A stretch of DNA of 64,000 bases from Bacteroidales bacterium (GTDB lineage Bacteria; Bacteroidota; Bacteroidia; Bacteroidales; JAGOPY01). Positions 33,830 to 43,521 of the stretch are shown here, piece after piece; position 1 is the first letter of the stretch; the number at the start of each line of letters is the position of its first letter. Position numbers and translations under genes: made by a program. Location: contig JALNZD010000014.1 in the NCBI GenBank assembly GCA_023229505.1, positions 26,830 through 90,829 on the forward strand, read 5' to 3'. The notes beneath the pieces were generated by a model. The model saw only the letters and a list, made by a program, of their open reading frames with translations, was not told the origin of the DNA and did no database searches.

Positions 33830-35623
33830 ATGAAGCGTGCATATATTTTCAAAATTCTATTTCTGATTGTTATTTCCAGCAGCCTGTATTCCCAGAAACC
33901 ATTCAGCCCTGATATTACAACTGATGATCTTAAGTCCCACATTTCCTATCTTGCATCTGATGATCTGAAAGGTCGTTATACAGGGGCTCCGGGCAGTACG
34001 GCAGCCTCTGAATACATCAGGGATCAATTCCGTGATGCCGGCCTGAAACTGTTGGGACAGGAAGGGTTTCAAAACTTTGAAGTGGTGGTTAGCGTTAAAG
34101 CCGGCGAGAATAACTCCTTCAGGATAAATGACAGAATTGATGCACTTGCCGGAGATTTTACTGCCTTTCCATTTTCAAAAAATGCAACGGTGGCTACGGG
34201 GGTAGTTTTTGCGGGCTATGGATTTGAAATCGAACAGGATAGCCTTTCGTGGAATGATTATCTGGGGCTGGATGTTTCCGGACAATGGGTCATGATCCTC
34301 AGGGGAGATCCTGAGATGGAAAAGCAGGAAAGCCGGTTTATTTCTTTTGGCGATGACCGCGATAAGGTCATTTTAGCGAGGGATAAAGGCGCAGCGGGAG
34401 TGATTTTTGTTTCCGGAAAAAAATTTGATGCAAATGACGAACTGGTTTCGATGTATTTTGATAAAACCCAATCAACCGCAGGAATTCCGGTCATTCACAT
34501 AAAAAGAACCCTGGCCGATGAAATATTGTCGCCAGACCATCTTTCTGTCGATTTCCTTGAATCTTTGCTGATATCAGACATGAAACCCAACTCAAAGATG
34601 CTCAGCAGTGAAGTGGCAGCAACCACGCAAGTCTTACAGGAGAAAGTTACTGCGCGGAATGTGATAGGTATGCTGGAAGGAAGTGATCCGGTTCTTAAAA
34701 ATAGTTTTATAATTGTTGGCGCCCACTACGATCACCTGGGAATGGGCGGCCCCGGAAGCGGATCGCGGTTTTTAGACAGCCTGGCCATTCACAATGGCGC
34801 TGATGATAATGCGTCCGGTGTTGGAGGCATATTAGAGCTTGCATCCTTTCTGGCTTCAGAAAGGACATCACTTAAAAGGAGTGTAGTTTTTGTAGCTTTT
34901 GATGGAGAGGAACTCGGTTTATTGGGGTCAAGGTATTTTGTAGAGAATCCACTGATCAATCTGAAGAATGCTACAGCCATGATCAATTTTGATATGATAG
35001 GCCGGTTGAAGCAGGAAGGTCCGGCAATAATGATCGGAGGGACAGGCACTTCTGTCGAATCGGAAGCAATACTTGACAGTCTTAATGCCGGTTCAATAAA
35101 GTTGAATTTTTCGCCTGAAGGATATGGCCCTTCTGACCATGCAGCTTTTTATGCTGAAAATATCCCGGTATTTTTCTTTTCAACCGGCGCCCATGAGGAT
35201 TACCACACTCCTGGTGATGATTGGGAACGCCTGAATTTTGAAGGTGAGAAAGATATACTGGAAATCGGAAAACAGCTAATTACTGCACTGGCTAGCAAAG
35301 GTGAAAACCTGACCTTTCAGGAGGCCGGGCCTAAGCAGCAGGAAGGCGGAAGGGCCGGTTATCGTTTCAAAGTCACCCTTGGCATCATGCCTGATTTTAC
35401 ATCAACCGTCGAAGGTGGTTTAGGTGTCGGAGGAGTTAAAAAGGATGGACCTGCCTTTAAGGGGGGCATGCTGAAAGGTGATGTGATTACAGCTATCGAT
35501 GGCAAACAGGTTAATGACATTTACGATTATATGAACCGGCTTAAAAAGCTGCAGCCAGGCCAGGTAATTTCGGTAGATGTATTACGGGAAGATAAAAAAG
35601 TGATACTGATCATACAATTGTAG
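33830..35623 (+). CDS. M28 family aminopeptidase with PA and PDZ domains
   Basis: A 597-residue exported zinc peptidase. Signal peptide (to about SSLYSQ), a PA domain (about residues 120-240, FAGYGFEI, GVIFVSGKKF), an M28 catalytic domain with the two-zinc ligands in GAHYDHLG, NGADDNASG, FDGEELGLLGS, NFDMIGR and HEDYHTPGDDW, and a C-terminal PDZ domain (about residues 505-595, GVGGVKKDGPAFKGGMLKGD). Such enzymes trim amino acids from peptides in the periplasm. It fits with the secreted endoproteases nearby. The GtrA gene starts one base after its stop. Confidence 0.9.
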   Translation: MKRAYIFKILFLIVISSSLYSQKPFSPDITTDDLKSHISYLASDDLKGRYTGAPGSTAASEYIRDQFRDAGLKLLGQEGFQNFEVVVSVKAGENNSFRINDRIDALAGDFTAFPFSKNATVATGVVFAGYGFEIEQDSLSWNDYLGLDVSGQWVMILRGDPEMEKQESRFISFGDDRDKVILARDKGAAGVIFVSGKKFDANDELVSMYFDKTQSTAGIPVIHIKRTLADEILSPDHLSVDFLESLLISDMKPNSKMLSSEVAATTQVLQEKVTARNVIGMLEGSDPVLKNSFIIVGAHYDHLGMGGPGSGSRFLDSLAIHNGADDNASGVGGILELASFLASERTSLKRSVVFVAFDGEELGLLGSRYFVENPLINLKNATAMINFDMIGRLKQEGPAIMIGGTGTSVESEAILDSLNAGSIKLNFSPEGYGPSDHAAFYAENIPVFFFSTGAHEDYHTPGDDWERLNFEGEKDILEIGKQLITALASKGENLTFQEAGPKQQEGGRAGYRFKVTLGIMPDFTSTVEGGLGVGGVKKDGPAFKGGMLKGDVITAIDGKQVNDIYDYMNRLKKLQPGQVISVDVLREDKKVILIIQL

Positions 35624-35624
35624 C

Positions 35625-36020
35625 ATGACCGAATACCTTTCACGGACTTTCCTGGTAAAGTTCATCAAATTCGGCATTGTCGGTTTTTCCGGCGTTCTTA
35701 TAGATTTCGGGATTACTTATGCCTGTAAGGAATGGCTTAAGATCCAAAAGTATATAGCTAATTCCATTGGATTTACGGTGGCAGCATCCTCCAATTACTT
35801 TTTTAATCGCACCTGGACTTTTAGGAGCAAGGATCCTGATATCGCCATTGAATACACTGAATTTATTGTGATAAGCCTGGTGGGTTTGGGAATTGCTAAT
35901 CTTATCGTGTGGCTGATCCATTCCAGGTTCAAACAGAATTTTTACCTATCCAAACTCTTTGCGATCGGGGTAGTTACGGTCTGGAATTTCTTTGCGAATT
36001 ACTATATTACGTTTGCGTAG
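35625..36020 (+). CDS. GtrA-family membrane protein
   Basis: A 131-residue protein with four membrane helices: FIKFGIVGFSGVLIDFGIT, a second with YIANSIGFTVAASSNYFFNRTWTF (the conserved GtrA block), then two more. GtrA proteins are thought to flip polyprenyl-linked sugars across the inner membrane. It begins one base after the M28 stop and is probably co-translated with it. No glycosyltransferase partner is adjacent. Confidence 0.87.
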   Translation: MTEYLSRTFLVKFIKFGIVGFSGVLIDFGITYACKEWLKIQKYIANSIGFTVAASSNYFFNRTWTFRSKDPDIAIEYTEFIVISLVGLGIANLIVWLIHSRFKQNFYLSKLFAIGVVTVWNFFANYYITFA

Positions 36021-36060
36021 AAAAAAACCTGACAGGTTTAATATTGTGCTAATCCCTCTG

Positions 36061-36510
36061 TTATTCAGCAAAAACTTCGAAATTAATCTCCACTAAAACT
36101 TCTTTATGCAGTTTGATCTTGGCTTTGTAGTTGCCCAATTCTTTGATCGAATCACCGTCAACTTCAATATTTTTCCGATCAAGTTCGAAATTAAACTGGT
36201 CTTTTAAAGCCTGGGCGATCTGAATAGCATTGACTGAGCCGAATATTTTTCCGGAGGTCCCTGCTTTGGCGCCGATCTTCAGATTGATTGTTTCAAGTGT
36301 TTTTGCTACGGTCAAAGCTTCATTGCGGACCTTGTCATCCTTATATGATTTTTGTTTCTTATTCTCGGCGATGACCTTTTTATTGGTTCCGGTGGCCAGG
36401 ATAGCCAGGCCATGGGGGATGAGATAATTTCTTCCGTAACCATTTTTTACGGTCACGATATCATCTTTATATCCTACGTTAGCTACGTCTTGTTTTAAAA
36501 TGACTTCCAT
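36061..36510 (-). CDS. rplI: 50S ribosomal protein L9
   Basis: A 149-residue L9 of normal length. Starts MEVILKQDVANVGYKDDIVTVKNGYGRNYLIPHG, the conserved N-terminal rRNA-binding domain, followed by the long connecting helix (VIAENKKQKSYKDDKVRNEA) and the C-terminal domain with GSVNAIQIA. It is the last gene of the rpsF-rpsR-rplI operon. Confidence 0.97.
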   Translation of the reverse strand: MEVILKQDVANVGYKDDIVTVKNGYGRNYLIPHGLAILATGTNKKVIAENKKQKSYKDDKVRNEALTVAKTLETINLKIGAKAGTSGKIFGSVNAIQIAQALKDQFNFELDRKNIEVDGDSIKELGNYKAKIKLHKEVLVEINFEVFAE

Positions 36511-36525
36511 ATTAATTACTCCTCC

Positions 36526-36795
36526 TTATTTAAGTAAATCAGCCACATAAGGCATTAAAGCCAGGTGGCGTGCCCGCTTGATAGCCTGGGCCACTTTTTT
36601 CTGATATTTTGTAGATGTACCGGTTAATCTCCGGGGGAGGATTTTTCCCTGCTCATTTACGAATTTCAACAGGAAGTCAGCATCTTTATAATCAATGTAC
36701 TTAATGCCCGCTTTTTTAAAACGACAATACTTTTTCTTTTTAGTATCGACGTTAATCGGGGTAAGATATTTAATATCTCCGGTTTGCTGTGCCAT
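36526..36795 (-). CDS. rpsR: 30S ribosomal protein S18
   Basis: An 89-residue S18. The core YCRFKKAGIKYIDYKDADFLLKFV and GKILPRRLTGTSTKYQKKVAQAIKRARHLALMPYV are diagnostic. I choose the ATG at 36793-36795 (MAQQTG); the open frame reaches a TTG four codons further upstream, which would not match the family. It binds S6 in the small subunit and lies 27 bp after rpsF. Confidence 0.96.
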   Translation of the reverse strand: MAQQTGDIKYLTPINVDTKKKKYCRFKKAGIKYIDYKDADFLLKFVNEQGKILPRRLTGTSTKYQKKVAQAIKRARHLALMPYVADLLK

Positions 36796-36822
36796 GGTTC
36801 TAAACAATTATAAGTTTATATG

Positions 36823-37176
36823 CTAAGCTTCCTGTGGTTGCTGTTCAAGCGCTTTTCTGCGCTTTTTCTCATTATAGGCAACTGCATGTTTATCGAGCTT
36901 AACGGTCAGAAAGCGGATAATGCGTTCGTCGCGTTTGAATGCCAGTTCAACGTCGTTGATGATATCACCTTCGGCTTTGAACTCGATGAGGTAGTAAAAC
37001 CCTGTAGATTTTTTCTGGATCGGATAAGCCAGCTTTTTCAATCCCCAGTTTTTTTCCAAGACGATTTCTGCTCCTTTGTCATTCAGTAATTTTTGATACT
37101 TAGCGACCGTTTCCTTCATCTGATCATCAGATAAAACGGGAGTCATAATGAAAACGGTTTCGTACTGATTTGCCAT
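36823..37176 (-). CDS. rpsF: 30S ribosomal protein S6
   Basis: A 117-residue S6, starting MANQYETVFIMTPVLSDDQ, with the RNA-binding block GLKKLAYPIQKKSTGFYYL and DERIIRFLTVKLDK. It is the first gene of the operon with rpsR and rplI, the standard bacterial order. Its promoter is the best resolved in this window (37221-37250). Confidence 0.97.
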   Translation of the reverse strand: MANQYETVFIMTPVLSDDQMKETVAKYQKLLNDKGAEIVLEKNWGLKKLAYPIQKKSTGFYYLIEFKAEGDIINDVELAFKRDERIIRFLTVKLDKHAVAYNEKKRRKALEQQPQEA

Positions 37177-37220
37177 TGTTAATCGTGGTTATTATTAATT
37201 CTAATTTCAAAAATGGAGTG

Positions 37221-37250
37221 CAAAGGTACGATAATTATTCAGTTTACAAA
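37221..37250 (-). promoter_or_regulatory. Promoter of the rpsF-rpsR-rplI operon
   Basis: On the minus strand, -33 box TTTG (37247-37250), an 18-bp spacer, and -7 box TACCTTTG (37221-37228). Both fit the Bacteroidota sigma factor consensus. The rpsF ATG follows 44 bp downstream. Confidence 0.72.
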
Positions 37251-37253
37251 ACC

Positions 37254-38399
37254 TCAGGGAAGAAATTTCACCAATTCATTGAGAATGAATTCTGCTGCAT
37301 GCCCGTCTCCGAAGATGGCCGGAAACTGATCAGGAGATTGGTTATAATAGCGGTAAAAGGCGTCACTTATCATTTTCGGGTCCGCATCAACGATAGTTGC
37401 CGTTCCCAGTTCAATCAATTCTTTCCATTCCGATTCGGACCGTAAAACCAGGCATGGCTTGCGGAAAAAGTATGATTCTTTCTGCACCCCTCCTGAATCG
37501 GTAATGATCATCCGGCACCGGTTTTCCAGCAAAAGCATGTCAAAATAGGTCACAGGTCCGGTCATCCTGAGAAAAGGATTGGCTTCTATGCTCTTCTGCA
37601 ACTTGCTGTTTAGCATAACAGGCATCATTTTAACCGTTCGGGGGTGAAGGGGTAATACGAAGTCGATTTGCTGATCCCGGCTGATTTCATCCAAAGAACC
37701 CATAATTGCATTCAGCCTGTCGGCTGAATCGGTATTACTGTCCCTGTGGATGGTGCAAAGGATAAAATCTTTTCCTTTCAGGGCCAAATCACTGAGAATC
37801 TTTGATCTTTCCTCGGCTAATTGACTGTAATATAAAGCATTATCATACATAACATCTCCGCAATGGTATATCCCGGGATGATCAATAGTATAAGGAGGCT
37901 GAGCATCAGGATCAAATCCTTCTTTTGCAAGGTTTTTAAAGCCGGTTTGGGTAGGTGAAAATAGAAATGTAGACAGGTGATCACAAACTACACGATTGAT
38001 CTCCTCAGGCATACTTTTATTGAATGAGCGCAGGCCCGCTTCGATATGAGCGACCGGGATACGCAATTTGGATGCTGCCAGGGACCCGGCAAGCGTTGTA
38101 TTGGTATCACCATAAACCAGGACCATGTCAGGTTTTTCTTCCAAAAGAACCTGTTCCGTGCGGCGGATGATTTCCCCCGTTTGAAAACCATGCGTGCCCG
38201 AACCTACTTCAAGATTGAATTTTGGGTGCGGTATTGCCATTTCCTCAAAGAAAACGCGCGACATATTATCATCATAATGCTGCCCGCTGTGCATGATCAA
38301 TTCTTCGATCCTTTCAGAGAAGAATTTTTTTATGGCACGGCTGATTGCAGCAGCTTTGATAAACTGCGGCCGGGCGCCAACGATAGTAATAATCTTCAT
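37254..38399 (-). CDS. wecB: UDP-N-acetylglucosamine 2-epimerase (non-hydrolysing)
   Basis: A 381-residue enzyme interconverting UDP-GlcNAc and UDP-ManNAc for surface polysaccharides. It opens with MKIITIVGARPQFIKAA, then HSGQHYDDNMS, VYGDTNTTLAG, HIEAGLRSF, PEEINR and the C-terminal DSGGVQKE, all family blocks. The ATG at 38399 is chosen because it gives the standard family start; two in-frame ATGs upstream (38408 and 38438) would add up to 13 residues and are possible given a -7 box at 38453-38460. No other capsule genes are adjacent. Confidence 0.92.
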   Translation of the reverse strand: MKIITIVGARPQFIKAAAISRAIKKFFSERIEELIMHSGQHYDDNMSRVFFEEMAIPHPKFNLEVGSGTHGFQTGEIIRRTEQVLLEEKPDMVLVYGDTNTTLAGSLAASKLRIPVAHIEAGLRSFNKSMPEEINRVVCDHLSTFLFSPTQTGFKNLAKEGFDPDAQPPYTIDHPGIYHCGDVMYDNALYYSQLAEERSKILSDLALKGKDFILCTIHRDSNTDSADRLNAIMGSLDEISRDQQIDFVLPLHPRTVKMMPVMLNSKLQKSIEANPFLRMTGPVTYFDMLLLENRCRMIITDSGGVQKESYFFRKPCLVLRSESEWKELIELGTATIVDADPKMISDAFYRYYNQSPDQFPAIFGDGHAAEFILNELVKFLP

Positions 38400-38452
38400 T
38401 TTATTCATTTTAACTGAATTGCGGATGTATAAATTCATCCTCAGGACAGTTG

Positions 38453-38460
38453 CAAAAATA
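38453..38460 (-). promoter_or_regulatory. -7 promoter box for wecB
   Basis: TATTTTTG on the minus strand, exact TAnnTTTG match, in the 82-bp gap between the C10 protease gene and wecB. Confidence 0.5.
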
Positions 38461-38480
38461 AAGGTTTATCGCTATAAATA

Positions 38481-40607
38481 TCAATGGATAATAATCTTAT
38501 GATATTTAATACTTCCAGTCCCGGATTCTGAACTCAGAATATAAATACCTGGAGAAAGTTGTCGGAGATCAAAACGGATTTGCTTTTCACCGGTATATTG
38601 GATTTCTTTAAAAAGCACGATTCTGCCCGAAAGGTCTGTCAGGCCCAGCTTTACATCGGGTCCGGAGAAATTCTTTAACTGAATCGTAAGCAAACCATTG
38701 GTTGGATTTGGATAAATCAGCATGTTGCACTCTTCGCTTACTTCGGGCAAATTTACCAGGTTCGACTCATAATAAGCCTTCCAGCCCGGTGCAGTCACCG
38801 AGTAATTACTACTGAAAGCTAAAAACATTTTACCACTTGGGGAAGTAACAGGATCGGGCACACCCGGGGAATACGACCCGCTATATTCGGAAAGCAATTG
38901 CTGGCTTTGCAAGTCATAGATTTTCAGTAAATCAAATCCGGCCTCTGTTTCAAATTCAGTAAAATAGAGCGTTACATAGGATGCTCCCTCAGGCAATATC
39001 CGCCACAGACAGGCTGAATTATCTTGGTAGTCCCAATTTCCGCTTCCATCGGTAAGGAAATCTGTCTGCGCTGTCAAAATGGTTGTGCCACTGCAATAAA
39101 CCGGGATTTCAGATTTGAATGACGCAAGGAATCCTTCTCCGGTCTCGTCAGGACCGGTTTCGAAAACGACGAGCATCCCGTCGCCTGTTGTAGTTACGGG
39201 ATCAGGCAACATATCCCCTGAAAATATCCCCAGGATTGGCGCCGTGATGCTGTCACCATCGTAAACAGTGACGAAATCGCTGGTATCAGTCCTGAAAATT
39301 AAAAAACTCAGGGTGATGTTGTTCACGGAATCAGCCGGCGTGATCAGCCAACTGCAAGCTGCCTCATTTTGGTAGGGATAAAGTGGCCCACTGCCGTCAT
39401 CTATAGTTCCAAACAAGGTGCTGTAATTTTTTTGACCTTCGCAATAAAGGGGATAATCAAAAAGGTTAGTGTCGGGAACGGCATGGATGATGAGTTCCTG
39501 GGCAAGGTTAAAGAGTGATCCGCCCGGGGTAAGGTCATCAGTATAGAAATAACCATCATAAGAACCGTTCCATCCCCAGTTGAAATGGTAGTAATCATTT
39601 CCCTGGTATCCGTCGCATACAAAGGCATGGCCGTTGGTGTCAGGGACTGACCAGCCAGCATAATACATGGGGATTTCCTGGTCAAGATGGGCTATCAGGA
39701 GACTGTCCCAGTCCATCGAAGTCGAATCCCTGAAAACATACTGGGTTTCGGGGGAATACTTAAAGAAGGTCTTTAAAGAGTAAGCCGCTTTATGGTTATA
39801 CATGCCGGACCCATCAGGGCCATAGACCATATCTACCGAAACGCCCAAATGATATAACAGTTCGGCTACTTCCGGGTTGCTATGGCCGAGCGAAGTTTCC
39901 ATCAGGTCCCACTGGTAATTTGCACTGCCGAAATCTGCACTCAACGTTCCGTAAGGAGGACATTCGTAGCTATATGATCCGGTTCCCGTGTCAGGCCAGC
40001 GGAAATAGTTCATGACCTGGCCCATAGCAGTAGCCACGCATCCGGTATAACAATGGCCTGATGGTCCCGAAGGATCAGCCGGACACATCTCGTTATAATA
40101 CTTGCCCTGGTCCCAGGTTGAAGTGGTCAGGGGCAGGACTTCTCTTCCGGAAAAAGGATGAATTGCTGTTAGCGGGGTTTCCAGGTAATATCTCCAAAGA
40201 GCGGCAGTTTCAGCGGATGGTTGTGCTTTTGTTTCTATAGAAAAAGTAATTTGTCTTTTATATTGTTCCATCCAGGCCTGGAAATTATCCGGTTGATGGA
40301 ATGGTTCATATTTTCCGTAAAAAGTATAACATAAGACAGGTGGGTTAGCACTATGGGATGAAATTGCCATGAATCCTCCCGTTGAAAAGTTGAAAACGTA
40401 GTAAAAGATGTCTTTGTTTTCCTCAATAGTGAAAGAATTGATGATTTTCAGATTTACTGCTTCGACTAACCGGCGTGATTGTACCCGTTCAAAATATATT
40501 TTTTTTGCAACAGATATAGCCTGTTCTTCAGTAATAAATGCACCCTGTGTAAAAGAAATTGCAGGAGCGAAAAGCGAAAAAATTAAGAATACGAGTATTT
40601 TTTTCAT
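38481..40607 (-). CDS. C10 family cysteine protease with CUB-like domains and T9SS sorting domain
   Basis: A 708-residue secreted streptopain-type protease. Signal peptide (residues 1-21), an inhibitory propeptide (about 22-150), and a C10 catalytic domain with Cys190 in TGCVATAMGQVMNYF and the catalytic His in GHAFVCDGYQ (about residue 340), followed by FNWGW. Two CUB-like beta domains (about 400-620; DFVTVYDGDSI and DLLKIYDLQ blocks) precede a T9SS sorting domain (LIYPNPTNGLLTIQL). I chose the ATG at 40607 (MKKILV); a TTG three codons upstream is less likely. It is a paralogue of the 43522-45624 protease, with a subtilisin between them. Confidence 0.88.
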   Translation of the reverse strand: MKKILVFLIFSLFAPAISFTQGAFITEEQAISVAKKIYFERVQSRRLVEAVNLKIINSFTIEENKDIFYYVFNFSTGGFMAISSHSANPPVLCYTFYGKYEPFHQPDNFQAWMEQYKRQITFSIETKAQPSAETAALWRYYLETPLTAIHPFSGREVLPLTTSTWDQGKYYNEMCPADPSGPSGHCYTGCVATAMGQVMNYFRWPDTGTGSYSYECPPYGTLSADFGSANYQWDLMETSLGHSNPEVAELLYHLGVSVDMVYGPDGSGMYNHKAAYSLKTFFKYSPETQYVFRDSTSMDWDSLLIAHLDQEIPMYYAGWSVPDTNGHAFVCDGYQGNDYYHFNWGWNGSYDGYFYTDDLTPGGSLFNLAQELIIHAVPDTNLFDYPLYCEGQKNYSTLFGTIDDGSGPLYPYQNEAACSWLITPADSVNNITLSFLIFRTDTSDFVTVYDGDSITAPILGIFSGDMLPDPVTTTGDGMLVVFETGPDETGEGFLASFKSEIPVYCSGTTILTAQTDFLTDGSGNWDYQDNSACLWRILPEGASYVTLYFTEFETEAGFDLLKIYDLQSQQLLSEYSGSYSPGVPDPVTSPSGKMFLAFSSNYSVTAPGWKAYYESNLVNLPEVSEECNMLIYPNPTNGLLTIQLKNFSGPDVKLGLTDLSGRIVLFKEIQYTGEKQIRFDLRQLSPGIYILSSESGTGSIKYHKIIIH

Positions 40608-40662
40608 AACAGCCAATTGAATTTGCCATTATAAAAGTATTAAGAAAGATGAATCGAATAAA

Positions 40663-40697
40663 AAAAGGTGTCATCCTTTTAACAGATAACACCTTTT
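40663..40697 (-). terminator. Terminator of the subtilisin gene
   Basis: Stem AAAAGGTGT-ATC / GAT-ACACCTTTT with one mismatch, followed on the minus strand by a T-run. It lies 16 bp after the subtilisin stop. Confidence 0.75.
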
Positions 40698-40713
40698 AAA
40701 ATCTTAACCGGAT

Positions 40714-43392
40714 TTATTCGATTACGAATTTTTTAGTTGTAGTTCCTTTATCGCCATTAAGCTGTAAGATATACACCCCGCTGCTGAGATTATCGGTGTT
40801 GATCTGGTTTACATCGCCATCTTTATATCCTTTGAACGATTCCTGCCAGATTGTTTGTCCCTGTATGTTCAGGACTTTTACTGTTACCTGTTCTCCGGTC
40901 CCGCGAGCGGAATAATTCAACACACCGGTGACCGGGTTGGGATAGGTAAGGACGCCTGCATTATTATTAGCTCCTTCTTTAATCCCGGTTGTATTGGAAA
41001 TCATAATATTGTCGACAAATACGTTATCTCCTTCAGCATAAAACTTATCCGAAAGAAAGCATGAAGACTGTAAAGAGATGTCGAACAGCGAATTTCCAAA
41101 TTGGGAAAGATCAAAGATTTTCATATCAAAAGGATCAGTATTGGTAGCCGGATTGAAGTTCGTGTTGCCATAAATATCAGCTACCTGCTCACCATTAACC
41201 AATACCCTGAACCACGAGTACTTATTCCCGACGGAGTATGTTTGCCGCAGATCAAGAGTAAGTTCGACTCTTTCCATGCCGGTTGCATCGACATTACAGT
41301 TCTCAGCAAAACCATGGAAATTAACGTTTGTATTCCAGGCCTGTTCCGGGGTCGTATTAGTTGGCCCGCCAGACCATCCGCTGGTAAGGCCGCTTCCCTG
41401 ATAGTGCAGGCCATTGATTGATCCGGGAGCTGCAGCCCTGCTATCGACCTTTACTTTCGCCCTTGAATTACTTCTAAGGTTGAAATTATTGCTTTCGCCC
41501 GATTCAAAATCTTCACTGAAATTAAGCAATATGCCTTCGATGAAGATCATGTCCGTGATAGTTTTAAAATTAGTGCCATTGGCATTGGAAGCTGTCAAAT
41601 TAACGGTATAATAACCTGGTGCTTCGAAGCGCACATGCGGATTCTGCGAAGTGAGGCTTGTTCCGTCGACAAAAGTGACCGAAGATGGCTGGAAATCCCA
41701 GGTCCATACTGTGGGGTCATACAAAGTTTCATCGGTAAAGACAATTGTGTCTCTGTTACAGGCAATATTTGTATTGGCTGAAAACAATACCCAGGGGATA
41801 GGGGTGCTGGTCACTGTCATATAGTTCGTCTTGGTTTCCACGTCAGTTCCAAAATCATTAGTGACGTCCAGATTAACAGTATACACTCCTTCCGTCGCAA
41901 AATAAACGGTCGGATTCTGCTGGCTGGAAAGATGAGGTGTCCCGCCTGTAAACTCCCACGACCAGACATCCGGCACCCCGGCTGACAGATCGAAAAATTG
42001 GATACCTGTTCCGGGGGTGATATAAGGAACCGGCGTGTAAAAATCAGCTACCGGATGAAATGGTGTGCCGGCGATTGCTGCATAAGCATCAATTCTGCCT
42101 GCGCCTAGTTTCCCGGCGTAATTCTCATTGCCCGGCACACTATAAATATCTTCACAGGTCGATTTCAGGACAGTTTCAAGCTGATCGGGGGTCAGGTCAG
42201 GATTGACGGATAGAATAAGGCCGCAAAGGCCGGCAGTTAATGGACAAGACATAGAGGTGCCGGCATAAACATCATAATAGCCGAAATCGGTCAGGTCCCA
42301 TGTCGTACTCAACAAACCGGATGGCCCCTGGTTCCCGTAGCCTCCCGGAGCACAAACGTCAACACTGACTGCATAATTAGAGAAATCAGTCTTTACATCA
42401 TCTTCATTCGTTGAAGCAACATTTATTACATAGTTATAGGCTGCAGGATATTGAGGAGTAGTGACATTATCATTCCCCGCTGAAGCAAGCATTACTACGT
42501 CCATACCGTGTATAGTGTTAATCAGGTTTTGGTTGGTTTGACTGAAACCAGGCCCGCCCCATGACATGCTGATCACATCTGCTCCGTTATTGGCAGCCCA
42601 TTGAAGGCCGGCATAACCGCTGGTAACATATTCGGGGTTACTTGAAGATGCCTTTACCCCGATAAGGCTGACATTATAACCAACTGAGGCCACGCCAATT
42701 CCATTATTTGTCTCCGCTGCAGCGAGGCCTGCAGTATGAGTGCCATGTGACCATAGTGAGGGATCCCCGCCGGTCGGCGGATTGGAATTTTGGATTCCGG
42801 GCTGCGTCATATCTTCAGACAGGACGATCTTATTAACAAGGTCAGGATGATCAATCCAGACAGCATTATCCACAATGGCAACTTTAATATCGGGTGAACC
42901 TGTATTAAGGTCCCAGGCCATCTCGGCGTTGATTACATCAAGATGCCAGTTCCAGTTAGCAGAACCTTGAGACAAGTTGTACAGTGAATCGTCCGGCGTG
43001 TAATCTATATAGGCCAGGGGCACTTTTTCAACATATTCCAGGTCAGGATTCTTTGCCAGCTCCTCCATAATAGCTTCAATCTTATCATATTGCGAAAAGT
43101 TAAGTTCAAAGGTCCGGACCAGTTTTGAGTCATTATTCAGGTCAAAAGGCCTGGAAAGCCCTGTGATATCAAATTGTTGACGTATTGCGTTCAGGAATGG
43201 TGCATTTTCAGGATCTACGGTCCTGTCAGCATTTACAGGAATATCAACCTGAACCTGGTCATTAAATTTGAAATAGACCTGTCCATCCATGAAGTCCCTG
43301 TTGTAGGTTTGCGAAATGCCTGTCAGGCTAATTAAAGCTAGGACGATGAAAGTGGTTGGAAGTAATAATTTTGAGATAAATCCTCTTTTCAT
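40714..43392 (-). CDS. Subtilisin-like serine protease (S8) with PKD domains and T9SS sorting domain
   Basis: An 892-residue secreted protease. Signal peptide, an N-terminal prodomain (about residues 28-125), then the S8 domain: Asp in VAIVDNAVW, His in HGTHTAGLAAAETNNG, oxyanion Asn in ASAGNDN, and Ser in AGTSMSCPLTAGL. Two PKD domains follow (VADFYTPVPYITPGTGIQFFD... and VLFSANTNIACNRDTIVF...; each with WSWEF or WTWDF), then a MAM/jellyroll-like region with several Cys, and the T9SS sorting domain (LTYPNPVTGVLNYSA ... VYILQLNGDKGTTTKKFVIE). The first catalytic motif has DNAV instead of the usual DTGV/DSGV. It likely degrades host or environmental protein. Confidence 0.9.
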   Translation of the reverse strand: MKRGFISKLLLPTTFIVLALISLTGISQTYNRDFMDGQVYFKFNDQVQVDIPVNADRTVDPENAPFLNAIRQQFDITGLSRPFDLNNDSKLVRTFELNFSQYDKIEAIMEELAKNPDLEYVEKVPLAYIDYTPDDSLYNLSQGSANWNWHLDVINAEMAWDLNTGSPDIKVAIVDNAVWIDHPDLVNKIVLSEDMTQPGIQNSNPPTGGDPSLWSHGTHTAGLAAAETNNGIGVASVGYNVSLIGVKASSSNPEYVTSGYAGLQWAANNGADVISMSWGGPGFSQTNQNLINTIHGMDVVMLASAGNDNVTTPQYPAAYNYVINVASTNEDDVKTDFSNYAVSVDVCAPGGYGNQGPSGLLSTTWDLTDFGYYDVYAGTSMSCPLTAGLCGLILSVNPDLTPDQLETVLKSTCEDIYSVPGNENYAGKLGAGRIDAYAAIAGTPFHPVADFYTPVPYITPGTGIQFFDLSAGVPDVWSWEFTGGTPHLSSQQNPTVYFATEGVYTVNLDVTNDFGTDVETKTNYMTVTSTPIPWVLFSANTNIACNRDTIVFTDETLYDPTVWTWDFQPSSVTFVDGTSLTSQNPHVRFEAPGYYTVNLTASNANGTNFKTITDMIFIEGILLNFSEDFESGESNNFNLRSNSRAKVKVDSRAAAPGSINGLHYQGSGLTSGWSGGPTNTTPEQAWNTNVNFHGFAENCNVDATGMERVELTLDLRQTYSVGNKYSWFRVLVNGEQVADIYGNTNFNPATNTDPFDMKIFDLSQFGNSLFDISLQSSCFLSDKFYAEGDNVFVDNIMISNTTGIKEGANNNAGVLTYPNPVTGVLNYSARGTGEQVTVKVLNIQGQTIWQESFKGYKDGDVNQINTDNLSSGVYILQLNGDKGTTTKKFVIE

Positions 43393-43521
43393 GATGTGGA
43401 AATTTTACGGTAATACATGACCTTGTTTAAAACCATTCAAAATTACAATAAATTGATCAAATGGTAATAAATAAGTTATCAAAAGATGAAAGGGCAGGAT
43501 TTTCCGGATGTATCAGATAAT